Source of the DNA: an uncultured Lachnospiraceae bacterium
GTDB taxonomy: Bacteria; Bacillota; Clostridia; Lachnospirales; Lachnospiraceae
NCBI GenBank assembly: GCA_910588885.1
Contig: CAJUSQ010000128.1
Span: 1-6,787, forward strand
Length of the DNA: 6,787 nucleotides
Direction: 5' to 3'
Both the position numbers and the translations under genes were made by a program. Positions 1 to 5,229 of this stretch are shown piece after piece. Position 1 is the stretch's first letter. Each line of letters starts with the position of its first letter. The notes below the pieces were generated by a model, which was not told the origin of the DNA, did no database searches, and worked only from the letters and a program-made list of their open reading frames with translations.

Positions 1-59
1 GTTGGTAGCGCGTCGCATTCGTAATGCGTAGGTCGAGGGTTCGAGTCCCTTCTTCGGCT
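1..59 (+). tRNA. tRNA-Thr (anticodon CGT), 5' end cut by the window
   Basis: The window opens inside the D-loop (GTTGGTAGCGC). The anticodon stem-loop follows, with loop TTCGTAA at 18-24. This puts CGT at the anticodon, which reads the threonine codon ACG. The T-arm has stem GAGGG (35-39), loop TTCGAGT (40-46) and stem CCCTT (47-51). The 3' acceptor strand CTTCGGC is at 52-58 and the discriminator base is T59. No CCA is encoded, so it would be added after transcription. About 14 bases at the 5' end (acceptor strand and the first half of the D-stem) lie outside the window. The CGCATTCGTAATGCG anticodon arm matches what I recall for bacterial tRNA-Thr(CGT). Confidence 0.93.
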
Positions 60-64
60 GTATG

Positions 65-89
65 GGGATGCCATAGGCATCCCTTTTTT
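65..89 (+). terminator. Intrinsic terminator of the tRNA-Thr gene
   Basis: A perfect 8-bp stem GGGATGCC/GGCATCCC (65-72 with 76-83) closes a 3-nt loop (ATA). Six T follow at 84-89. It starts 6 nt after the tRNA 3' end, so it should end the tRNA transcript and separate it from the regulator gene downstream. Confidence 0.9.
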
Positions 90-127
90 CAATTCCGGCG
101 GAACCCCGGTCCGGAACTCCGGCCTGG

Positions 128-177
128 TAAATCCAATCCGAAAATCCGGCCCGGAAAATCCGATCCGGAAAAGTCCG
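128..177. repeat. Imperfect ~14-bp tandem repeat, CCGG-rich
   Basis: Two adjacent 14-mers, AAAATCCGGCCCGG (141-154) and AAAATCCGATCCGG (155-168), agree at 12 of 14 positions. A shorter related copy lies before them (128-140, with AAATCCAATCCG) and a fragment follows (169-177, AAAAGTCCG). The wider stretch 91-177 is dense in TCCGG words. It lies between the tRNA terminator and the response regulator gene. I find no convincing promoter and no credible gene here. Function is unknown; it may be the upstream region of the regulator or just a slippage-prone spacer. Confidence 0.55.
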
Positions 178-235
178 TTCGAACCCGAAAACGGGAAATC
201 AGGTAAAAACAATGAGAAATTTCGAGGAAAGAAAC

Positions 236-943
236 ATGCAGGAATATATATTAATCGTAGAAGATGACGGAGATATTAATCAAATGCTGGCTGAACTTCT
301 GGAAATGAGCGGCTATTTTACAGTACAGGCGTATTCCGGGACGGAAGCTCTGCTGCATGTGGGGCAGAAAGCCCCGGCGGCGGTGATCCTGGATTTGATG
401 CTGCCGGGAATGGCAGGGGAAGCGGTGCTGGCGAAGCTGAAGGAGGAATGTCCGGATACGGCGGTGATTGTGACCTCGGCCCGGGAGGACGTTGGTACCA
501 GAATTTCCCTGCTGCGGGCCGGGGCCGACGATTATGTAACGAAGCCCTTTGACACCCAGGAGCTGCTGGCCCGGCTGGAAGCGGTGTTAAGGCGCAGCGG
601 ACGGCATCCCCTGGAACCGGCTTCATTCGGGACAGAAGGGAAAGATGCGTTGAAATATAAGGATATAACCATGTATCCCCAGGATTTTACGGCCTTTGTG
701 GGAGAGGAGGAGCTTTCGCTTACCCGCCGGGAATTTTTGATCCTGGAGCTTTTGATGGGGCATCCGGGCAAGGTTTTTACCAGGAATAATATTTATGAAT
801 CGGTATGGAACGAGGAATTTCTGGGCGAGGAGAATGCGGTGAACGTACATATCAGCAACATCCGTCAGAAGCTGGGAAAGCTTCATCCGGAGGAATGCTA
901 CATCCAGACCGTCTGGGGAATCGGATTTAAAATGAAAACATGA
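236..943 (+). CDS. OmpR/PhoB-family response regulator
   Basis: This 235-residue cytoplasmic DNA-binding regulator should be phosphorylated by a partner histidine kinase. The receiver domain (about residues 3-118) shows the acidic pocket VEDD (8-11), the phosphoacceptor D53 in VILDLMLPG, the switch T80 in VIVTSA and K103 in DDYVTKPF. The winged-helix output domain (about 138-235) has the SLTRREFLILELL helix region, the NVHISNIRQKL recognition helix and the C-terminal TVWGIGFKM hairpin. Length is normal for the family. I place the start at 236 because GAGGAAAG (224-231) sits at proper spacing before it; an in-frame ATG at 212 has a weaker site and would add a non-domain tail. The ABC transporter and kinase genes follow. 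A direct-repeat operator begins 4 nt after its stop, so it probably activates the downstream genes and is made from a separate upstream transcript. The specific target signal is unknown. Confidence 0.95.
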   Translation: MQEYILIVEDDGDINQMLAELLEMSGYFTVQAYSGTEALLHVGQKAPAAVILDLMLPGMAGEAVLAKLKEECPDTAVIVTSAREDVGTRISLLRAGADDYVTKPFDTQELLARLEAVLRRSGRHPLEPASFGTEGKDALKYKDITMYPQDFTAFVGEEELSLTRREFLILELLMGHPGKVFTRNNIYESVWNEEFLGEENAVNVHISNIRQKLGKLHPEECYIQTVWGIGFKMKT

Positions 944-946
944 AAA

Positions 947-979
947 CTTTAAACTTTCTTTAAACTTTTCCTAAAGTTT
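947..979. promoter_or_regulatory. Triple 11-bp direct repeat: probable response-regulator operator
   Basis: CTTTAAACTTT occurs twice back to back without a mismatch (947-957 and 958-968). A third, degenerate copy TCCTAAAGTTT fills 969-979 and keeps 7 of 11 positions. One repeat per helical turn is the usual arrangement for OmpR-family regulators, which bind direct repeats as head-to-tail dimers. The site lies in the gap between the regulator gene and the transporter genes and ends 16 nt upstream of a -10 element. Binding by the regulator encoded at 236-943 is inferred from position and pattern. Confidence 0.75.
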
Positions 980-1001
980 CTAAAAACCTGCCGGATAGAA
1001 T
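973..1001 (+). promoter_or_regulatory. Probable activator-dependent promoter of the ABC/kinase genes
   Basis: The -10 element TAGAAT (996-1001) matches TATAAT at 5 of 6 positions. The hexamer 17 bp upstream (973-978, AAAGTT) is a poor -35 and lies inside the third operator repeat, as expected where a bound activator replaces -35 contacts. A transcript would start near 1008, downstream of an in-frame ATG at 1000 and about 28 nt before the ATG at 1036. The promoter therefore also supports the start chosen for the ATPase gene. Confidence 0.65.
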
Positions 1002-1035
1002 GGATTTATACGAAAAAGAAAGGCAGGAAGGCATG

Positions 1036-1950
1036 ATGGAATACGTGTTGGAGACAGAGGCCCTTACGAAGGTGTACGGAAAGGCCCGGGTCGTGAAGGA
1101 AGTGGATATGCATGTGGAGCGGGGCAGTATTTACGGATTTATCGGTAAAAACGGCGCCGGGAAGACCACGTTTATGCGGATGGTAGCAGGGCTTGCGGCG
1201 CCGGCCTCCGGGTTCATGACCTTGTTCGGCTCCAAAGAACTGGAAAAGCAGCGGGTCCGGATCGGGACGCTGATAGAAAGCCCCGGGATCTATCCGGGGA
1301 TGACGGCCCGGGAAAACCTGGAAATCCTGCGGCTTAGCCTGGGAATTACGGAGAAGGGCAGGGTGGAAGAGATGCTTTTGATGGCCGGGCTTTCCGATGC
1401 GGGGAAGAAAAAGGTAAAGCATTTTTCCATGGGGATGAAGCAGCGGCTGGGGATTGCCATTGCCATGCTTCGGAATCCGGATTTTCTGATTCTGGATGAG
1501 CCGATCAACGGGCTGGATCCGGCGGGCATAAAAGAAATCCGGGATTTGCTCTTAAAGCTGAACCGGGAAAAACAGATTACGATTTTGATATCCAGCCATA
1601 TCCTGGGAGAGCTGTCGAAAATCGCCACCCACTACGGGATCATCCGGGAAGGGGCGCTGATTGAAGAATTTGAAGCCAAGGAGCTGGAGCTTCGCTGCCG
1701 CAGGTGCCAGAAGCTGTCGGTAGACAACACGGAGCAGGCGGCCCGGATCCTGGAAGAAGTGCTGCATATCCGCAATTTCGACGTGCCGAAGCCCGGGACG
1801 ATCCGCATATTTGAAAGGCTGGAGGATTTGGCGGAAACGAACCGGGTGCTGGTACAAAACGGCATTGCACTTTCGGAAAGCTACCTGGCCGGCCAGGACT
1901 TGGAAGGATACTTTATGGAACTGCTTGGAAACGATGGGAACGGAAAGTAG
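1036..1950 (+). CDS. ABC transporter ATP-binding protein, BcrA/LanF (lantibiotic/bacitracin protection) type
   Basis: This 304-residue cytoplasmic ATPase would power the permease encoded next. Residues 37-44 form the Walker A motif (GKNGAGKT). The signature is FSMGMKQR (130-137), Walker B is FLILDE (150-155) followed by the D-loop, and the H-loop histidine is H188 in ISSHIL. At the usual Q-loop position there is E81 in IGTLIESPG; from family knowledge this E-loop is typical of LanF/BcrA-like ATPases that protect against antimicrobial peptides. About 80 residues after the nucleotide-binding domain form the extra C-terminal region also common in this group. The ATG at 1036 follows AGGAAG (1025-1030) by 5 nt; the adjacent ATG at 1033 is possible. 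The ATG at 1000 would lie upstream of the predicted transcript start. The permease begins 10 nt after the stop. The transported substrate cannot be read from the sequence. Confidence 0.93.
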   Translation: MEYVLETEALTKVYGKARVVKEVDMHVERGSIYGFIGKNGAGKTTFMRMVAGLAAPASGFMTLFGSKELEKQRVRIGTLIESPGIYPGMTARENLEILRLSLGITEKGRVEEMLLMAGLSDAGKKKVKHFSMGMKQRLGIAIAMLRNPDFLILDEPINGLDPAGIKEIRDLLLKLNREKQITILISSHILGELSKIATHYGIIREGALIEEFEAKELELRCRRCQKLSVDNTEQAARILEEVLHIRNFDVPKPGTIRIFERLEDLAETNRVLVQNGIALSESYLAGQDLEGYFMELLGNDGNGK

Positions 1951-1960
1951 GAGGGGCGTT

Positions 1961-2785
1961 ATGTTGTGCTTATTTCGCGGAGAAAGTTATAGATTAAAAA
2001 GAAATAAAAGTTTTTACATTTGTATGGCTTCCATGGCGGCTTTTATACTGATGATGTACGGAATGCTGCTGCTGGTGGACAGTATTTCCATCGGTTCCAT
2101 GGAAAACGGGTTCGGAGGGGTTGTGGTTTCCGGGGAGATGCTTGAAGCAGGGGAGTCGATCTGGAACAGTGTGGGGATGATGGACGTACTGGGACAGGTA
2201 TTTTCCGGAAACGGGTTTTCCCTGATCCTTGCAATTTTTGTCAGCATCTTTGTGGTGCGGGAATATAGCTGCGGCGCCGTGAAAAATATTGTGGGAAAGG
2301 GCTATTCCAGGGCTGTTATTTTTTTCACAAGGATTTTAACCGTGAATCTGGCAGCGCTGCTTCTGATGGCAGCCGGATTATGCGTAACCCTGCTGTGCGG
2401 CCTGATTTTCATGGGGAAAGGCGCATTTTCGGGCATATTCTGGCAAAACCTGGCCGGATACGTATTGGCCCAGGCGCTGCTTTCCATCGCATTGGCCACG
2501 GTTTTGACGGCCATCAGCGAGGCCGTAAGGAATTTGGCGGCGGGTATTTCCATCGGGATCGCTGCGTCCGTCTTTTTCGGCCTGTTTTTAAACGGCCTGG
2601 ATCTGCTGCTTGCAAAAACCGGATTTACAATTTCCCGGTACTGGCTGGTGAGCCGGAGCAGCACCTGTCCCGTGGAGGGCCTTACGGCCGGATATTTGGG
2701 GGAAACCCTGGCGGTGGCTTTGGTTTGGTTCCTGGTGGCCTTTGGGCTTGGCTTGTGGCATTTCCAAAAAGCGGATATAAAATAA
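1961..2785 (+). CDS. ABC transporter permease, ABC-2/BcrB-like
   Basis: This 274-residue integral membrane protein has about six hydrophobic segments, near residues 18-40, 85-100, 125-151, 165-186, 191-215 and 245-266. The long loop between the first two (about 41-84) is probably outside the cell. The motif VREYSCGAVKNIVGKGYSR (99-117) after the second helix matches the conserved E-x-x-x-G-x-x-K-N-x-x-x-x-G-x-SR pattern I know from ABC-2 and BcrB-like permeases, where it contacts the ATPase. A strong ribosome site, AGGAGGGG (1948-1955), overlaps the ATPase stop codon and sets the ATG at 1961. With the ATPase it should form an exporter or protection pump for peptides or hydrophobic compounds. 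The reading frame is open upstream to 1811 only as an overlap artefact inside the ATPase gene. Confidence 0.9.
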   Translation: MLCLFRGESYRLKRNKSFYICMASMAAFILMMYGMLLLVDSISIGSMENGFGGVVVSGEMLEAGESIWNSVGMMDVLGQVFSGNGFSLILAIFVSIFVVREYSCGAVKNIVGKGYSRAVIFFTRILTVNLAALLLMAAGLCVTLLCGLIFMGKGAFSGIFWQNLAGYVLAQALLSIALATVLTAISEAVRNLAAGISIGIAASVFFGLFLNGLDLLLAKTGFTISRYWLVSRSSTCPVEGLTAGYLGETLAVALVWFLVAFGLGLWHFQKADIK

Positions 2786-2799
2786 ATAAGGAGGGCGGT

Positions 2800-3735
2800 A
2801 TGGAAATATGGCTGACAGGCATTGGGTTGCTGCTGGCCGGGGCGGGCGTGTTGTCCGCCCGTCTTTGTTGTTATAAGAAGCAGCTGCACCATATGCTGAC
2901 ACAACTTCAAATGGTGGAACAGGCGGATACCAACCTGCTTCTGACCTCGGCGGTTCGGATCGGGGAAACGGAGCAGGTGATTTCCGCCTGCAACCGTGTC
3001 CTGGAACAGCATCGCAGCAGGGAAGAGAAGCTTTGCCGGGAAAACCGGATCTACCGGGAGAGCATTACCAGCATTTCTCATGATATCCGGACGCCGCTGA
3101 CTTCGGCAAAGGGCTATGTGCAGATGCTGCTAAATCCCAAAGTGCCGGAGGAAAAACGGCTATCCTATACAAAAATCGTAGAACGCCGCCTGGATGATCT
3201 GGCCGGGATGCTGGATCAGCTTTTCCTGTATGCCCGGATTGAAGCGGGGGAGATAGCCCTTCAGGAAGAGCCGATCAATGCCGGAAATCTTTTTGCGGAG
3301 GCGATTTCCCTGTTTTACGAGGATTTTTTGGAAAAAGGCTGCGAGCCGAAGGTGCTTTTGTCCCGGGAGCCCTGCCATATCCGGGCGGACCGTCAGGCGT
3401 TCCTGCGGATCTCGGAAAACCTTATAAAAAACGCGCTGGTGCATGGAACCGGGGATTATACCTTTTCCCTGAGCCGAAAAGGGTCCAAGGCGGCCCTTCG
3501 GGTTTCAAACCGAACGGACACCATCGAACCGGGAGACATCGAACGTATATTTGACCGATTTTATACCACCGATATGGCCAGAAGCCGCAGGACTACCGGG
3601 CTTGGGCTGGCCATTGTGAAAGAATTCACAGAGAAAATGGGCGGGGAGGCACGGGCCTGGCTGGAAAAAGACCTTTTTTCCATAGAAATAAAATTTGATT
3701 GTATACAAAACAGAGAGGAGCATTCAAATGCATGA
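2800..3735 (+). CDS. Sensor histidine kinase with a single N-terminal membrane helix
   Basis: This 311-residue kinase is the likely partner of the regulator at 236-943. Residues 3-24 form one hydrophobic helix followed directly by RLCCYKKQ, so there is almost nothing outside the membrane and no recognisable sensor domain. A helical linker rich in charged and polar residues (about 30-88) leads to the H-box SISHDIRTPLTSAKGY, with phospho-acceptor H94. The ATPase domain shows the N-box ENLIKNALVHG (N211), F-box IFDRFYTTD and the G2 motif TTGLGLAIVKEF. The classical G1 box DxGxG is missing; VSNRTDTIEPGDIERIF stands in its place, a variant I know from Firmicute kinases of this class. AGGAGG (2789-2794) lies 5 nt before the ATG. 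The frame is open further upstream (2380) but that part overlaps the permease and reads as nonsense. The stop overlaps the next gene by 8 bp. Confidence 0.94.
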   Translation: MEIWLTGIGLLLAGAGVLSARLCCYKKQLHHMLTQLQMVEQADTNLLLTSAVRIGETEQVISACNRVLEQHRSREEKLCRENRIYRESITSISHDIRTPLTSAKGYVQMLLNPKVPEEKRLSYTKIVERRLDDLAGMLDQLFLYARIEAGEIALQEEPINAGNLFAEAISLFYEDFLEKGCEPKVLLSREPCHIRADRQAFLRISENLIKNALVHGTGDYTFSLSRKGSKAALRVSNRTDTIEPGDIERIFDRFYTTDMARSRRTTGLGLAIVKEFTEKMGGEARAWLEKDLFSIEIKFDCIQNREEHSNA

Positions 3736-4228
3736 TCAATTGACACAAAACGACATTCAAAAGATGAAGGAAGAAATAGAATACCGGAAGCTGGTGGTGC
3801 GAAAGGAAGCCATTGAAGCAGTGAAGGAGGCCCGGGCACATGGGGATCTCAGTGAGAACTTTGAATATCATGCGGCCAAGAAGGATAAGAATAAGAACGA
3901 AAGCCGCATCCGTTATCTGGAGCGTATGGTAAAAACGGCGCATATTGTGTCGGATACTTCCGGAGAGGATGAAGTCGGCATTAATAATACGGTAGCGCTC
4001 TATATGGAGGATGATGACGTAACGGAAACCTATAAGCTGGTCACTACGGTCCGGGGGAATTCCATCCAGGGCAGAATCAGCATAGATTCCCCTCTGGGAA
4101 AGGCCATATTGGGGAAACGGGTGAATGAGCGGGTATATGTGCAGGTCAATGAATCCTTTGGATATTATGTGGTGATTCAGTCGATAGAAAACACCGACGA
4201 CGGAGAGGATCAGATCCGGAAGTTCTAA
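3728..4228 (+). CDS. greA: GreA-family transcript cleavage/elongation factor, operon-borne paralogue
   Basis: This 166-residue protein has both GreA domains. The N-terminal coiled coil (about 1-75) carries the tip motif HGDLSENFEYHAAKKDKN, with the acidic pair D40 and E43 that in GreA reaches into the RNA polymerase secondary channel to promote cleavage of backtracked RNA. The C-terminal FKBP-like domain (about 82-152) contains ETYKLVTTVRG and ISIDSPLGKAILGKRV. It is slightly longer than the common ~158 residues because of an acidic tail (ENTDDGEDQIRKF). The ATG at 3728 has AGAGGAG (3714-3720) upstream and shares ATGCATGA with the kinase stop, which points to coupled translation. From family knowledge, the housekeeping greA of Clostridia often sits beside lysS; this copy sits in a two-component/ABC operon, so it is probably an additional Gre factor. 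Whether it acts generally or on this operon is unknown. Confidence 0.9.
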   Translation: MHDQLTQNDIQKMKEEIEYRKLVVRKEAIEAVKEARAHGDLSENFEYHAAKKDKNKNESRIRYLERMVKTAHIVSDTSGEDEVGINNTVALYMEDDDVTETYKLVTTVRGNSIQGRISIDSPLGKAILGKRVNERVYVQVNESFGYYVVIQSIENTDDGEDQIRKF

Positions 4229-4342
4229 GTAAGCCCTTGACCATAGAAAGTCTTTGGATGCGGGGCAAAAACTCCGGTTGGGAGCGGTAAGGACCTCTTC
4301 GGAAAAAGGAGGAAGACCGAAGGAAAGGAACAGTGAAAGAAG
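4229..4342 (+). other. Spacer between the gre-like gene and the PPTase gene, with a small hairpin
   Basis: No T-tract terminator and no convincing promoter is visible, so the PPTase is probably on the same transcript. CTTCGG (4297-4302) pairs with CCGAAG (4317-4322) around a 14-nt loop that displays AAAGGAGG (4305-4312). That is a perfect Shine-Dalgarno core, yet no start codon lies at usable distance from it. The real start (4343) is about 30 nt further and has only purine-rich GAAAGAAG directly before it. The loop could be a ribosome standby site; this is inference. Confidence 0.4.
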
Positions 4343-5014
4343 ATGGAGAACAAGCGGGAAAAAGGCAGCGCGGCGGTTTATTGCCTGCCCTGCAGCCTGT
4401 CTGCAAAAGAGCATGAGTATGGAAGAAAATTATTAAGTCATGCTTTAAAAAATGAATATAATATAGCATTTACGGAAGAAATGCTAATGTATGGAGAGCA
4501 CGGGAAACCAATGCTGAAAAGCGGTTTCCCGCATTTTAATATCAGCCATTGCCAAGGAATGGTGGTGTGCGCTCTGGCGGATTGCCCGGTTGGGACGGAT
4601 ATTGAGAGGCATCGGAGGGTTACGGAGCCCCTGATGAAGAAAGCCTGCACAAAAGAGGAGATTTTTTATATCAAAAAGGGGGCCGGACCGGAAGAATTGA
4701 CTTTTTGGGAAGGGGGAACGCCGGAGAAAACAGAGAGTCAGCCGAGGGCAAATTCCTTGTCCAAGCCTCAAATTCTGAATTTTCTGAAAATATGGACTCT
4801 GAAAGAAAGTTTTATGAAAATGAGTGGGACGGGGATTACGAAGGACCTGAAAGAGGTGGCCTTTGATCTGGAGGAAGATGGGGAAATCCGGTGTAATCAA
4901 GGGGGATTTTACAATCAAAGAATATTAAGGGACGGTTATATTTTGTCGTTATGTACAGAGAAACCAGTACAAAATATAGTTCTTAAATATGAAAATGAGA
5001 ATATCCTAAATTGA
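4343..5014 (+). CDS. 4'-phosphopantetheinyl transferase, Sfp type
   Basis: This 223-residue cytoplasmic enzyme should move the phosphopantetheine arm from coenzyme A to a serine of an acyl or peptidyl carrier protein. The order of motifs fits Sfp-type enzymes: GEHGKPML (51-58), HFNISHC (64-70, H69), VGTDIER (83-89) with metal ligands D86 and E88, and FLKIWTLKESFMKMSGTGI (147-165) with E155. Total length is near that of Sfp, though the segment between EEIFYIKK and FLKIWTLKES (about 113-146) looks longer than usual and is rich in G, P, E and S. An in-frame TGA at 4334-4336 fixes the start at 4343; the ribosome site is weak. No carrier protein, NRPS or PKS gene is in the window, so its client is unknown. 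It is the last gene before a strong terminator. By eye its base composition is more AT-rich than the genes before it, which may mean separate acquisition. Confidence 0.9.
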   Translation: MENKREKGSAAVYCLPCSLSAKEHEYGRKLLSHALKNEYNIAFTEEMLMYGEHGKPMLKSGFPHFNISHCQGMVVCALADCPVGTDIERHRRVTEPLMKKACTKEEIFYIKKGAGPEELTFWEGGTPEKTESQPRANSLSKPQILNFLKIWTLKESFMKMSGTGITKDLKEVAFDLEEDGEIRCNQGGFYNQRILRDGYILSLCTEKPVQNIVLKYENENILN

Positions 5015-5055
5015 AAAATAGGGGATTAATTAAAAGGAAATTGAATTTTTTTGGG

Positions 5056-5110
5056 GCTGTTTTTGCGGAAAAAAGGACTTTTTTTCCAAAAAAACGGCTT
5101 TTTCTTTTTC
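5056..5110 (+). terminator. Strong composite intrinsic terminator after the PPTase gene
   Basis: An outer stem GCTGTTTTT (5056-5064) pairs with AAAAACGGC (5090-5098), with one G-T pair. It encloses a 2x2 internal loop (GC/AA) and an inner 8-bp stem GGAAAAAA (5067-5074) with TTTTTTCC (5080-5087), with a 5-nt loop. The T-tract TTTTTCTTTTT follows at once. It lies 41 nt after the PPTase stop and directly before the promoter of the next gene. Confidence 0.8.
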
Positions 5111-5139
5111 TAGACAGAAGCCTGGTTCTGTGATATAGT
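5111..5139 (+). promoter_or_regulatory. Sigma-A type promoter of the CAP-domain gene
   Basis: The -35 TAGACA (5111-5116) matches TTGACA at 5 of 6 positions. The spacer is 17 nt. The -10 TATAGT (5134-5139) matches TATAAT at 5 of 6 and is preceded by TGA, an extended -10 (TGn). Transcription should start near 5146, giving a leader of about 84 nt before the ATG at 5230. The quality suggests strong, housekeeping expression unless the leader modulates it. Confidence 0.8.
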
Positions 5140-5142
5140 AAA

Positions 5143-5189
5143 AAAAAGCTCCAGAATATCCCAAAGAGAAAAATCAGAGCTTTTTGGAG
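5143..5189 (+). other. Inverted repeats in the leader of the CAP-domain gene
   Basis: AAAAAGCTC (5143-5151) and GAGCTTTTT (5177-5185) form a perfect 9-bp inverted repeat with a 25-nt loop. A second pairing, CTCCA (5149-5153) with TGGAG (5185-5189), uses part of the same left arm, so the two cannot form together. The predicted transcript start is inside the left arm, so only part of the first stem would be in RNA. It may be a 5' stabilising hairpin or a weak attenuator. It matches no riboswitch class I recognise. Confidence 0.4.
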
Positions 5190-5229
5190 TGGATTTTGGA
5201 ACAATTATTTTGAAAAGAAGGTGAAAGCG

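Noticed and set aside
177..186. GTTCGAACCC, resembling a tRNA T-arm, as a possible att site or tRNA remnant
   Set aside because: Only ten bases match, the stem partner is absent and no integrase or second tRNA end is in the window.
24..206. A 60-codon open frame beginning inside the tRNA
   Set aside because: It runs through the tRNA and its terminator, has no ribosome site and its RPGKS-like peptide repeats simply reflect the CCGG-rich DNA repeat.
212..235. Upstream ATG as start of the response regulator
   Set aside because: The ATG at 236 has the better GAGGAAAG site at good spacing, and the extra eight residues precede the normal start of the receiver domain.
1000..1035. Upstream ATG as start of the ABC ATPase
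   Set aside because: It overlaps the predicted -10 and lies before the expected transcript start; its ribosome site is weak, while 1036 has AGGAAG at 5 nt.
2302..3081. A 259-codon open frame on the minus strand
   Set aside because: It lies opposite the permease and kinase genes, both of which have clear motifs, and it shows no recognisable domain or ribosome site.
3501..3550. Missing DxGxG G1 box as a sign of a dead kinase
   Set aside because: The H-box, N-box, F-box and G2 motif are intact, and this G1 variant is common in Firmicute kinases of this class, so activity is still likely.
4237..4242. TTGACC as a possible -35 of a PPTase promoter
   Set aside because: No -10-like hexamer occurs 16-18 nt downstream; that stretch is G-rich.
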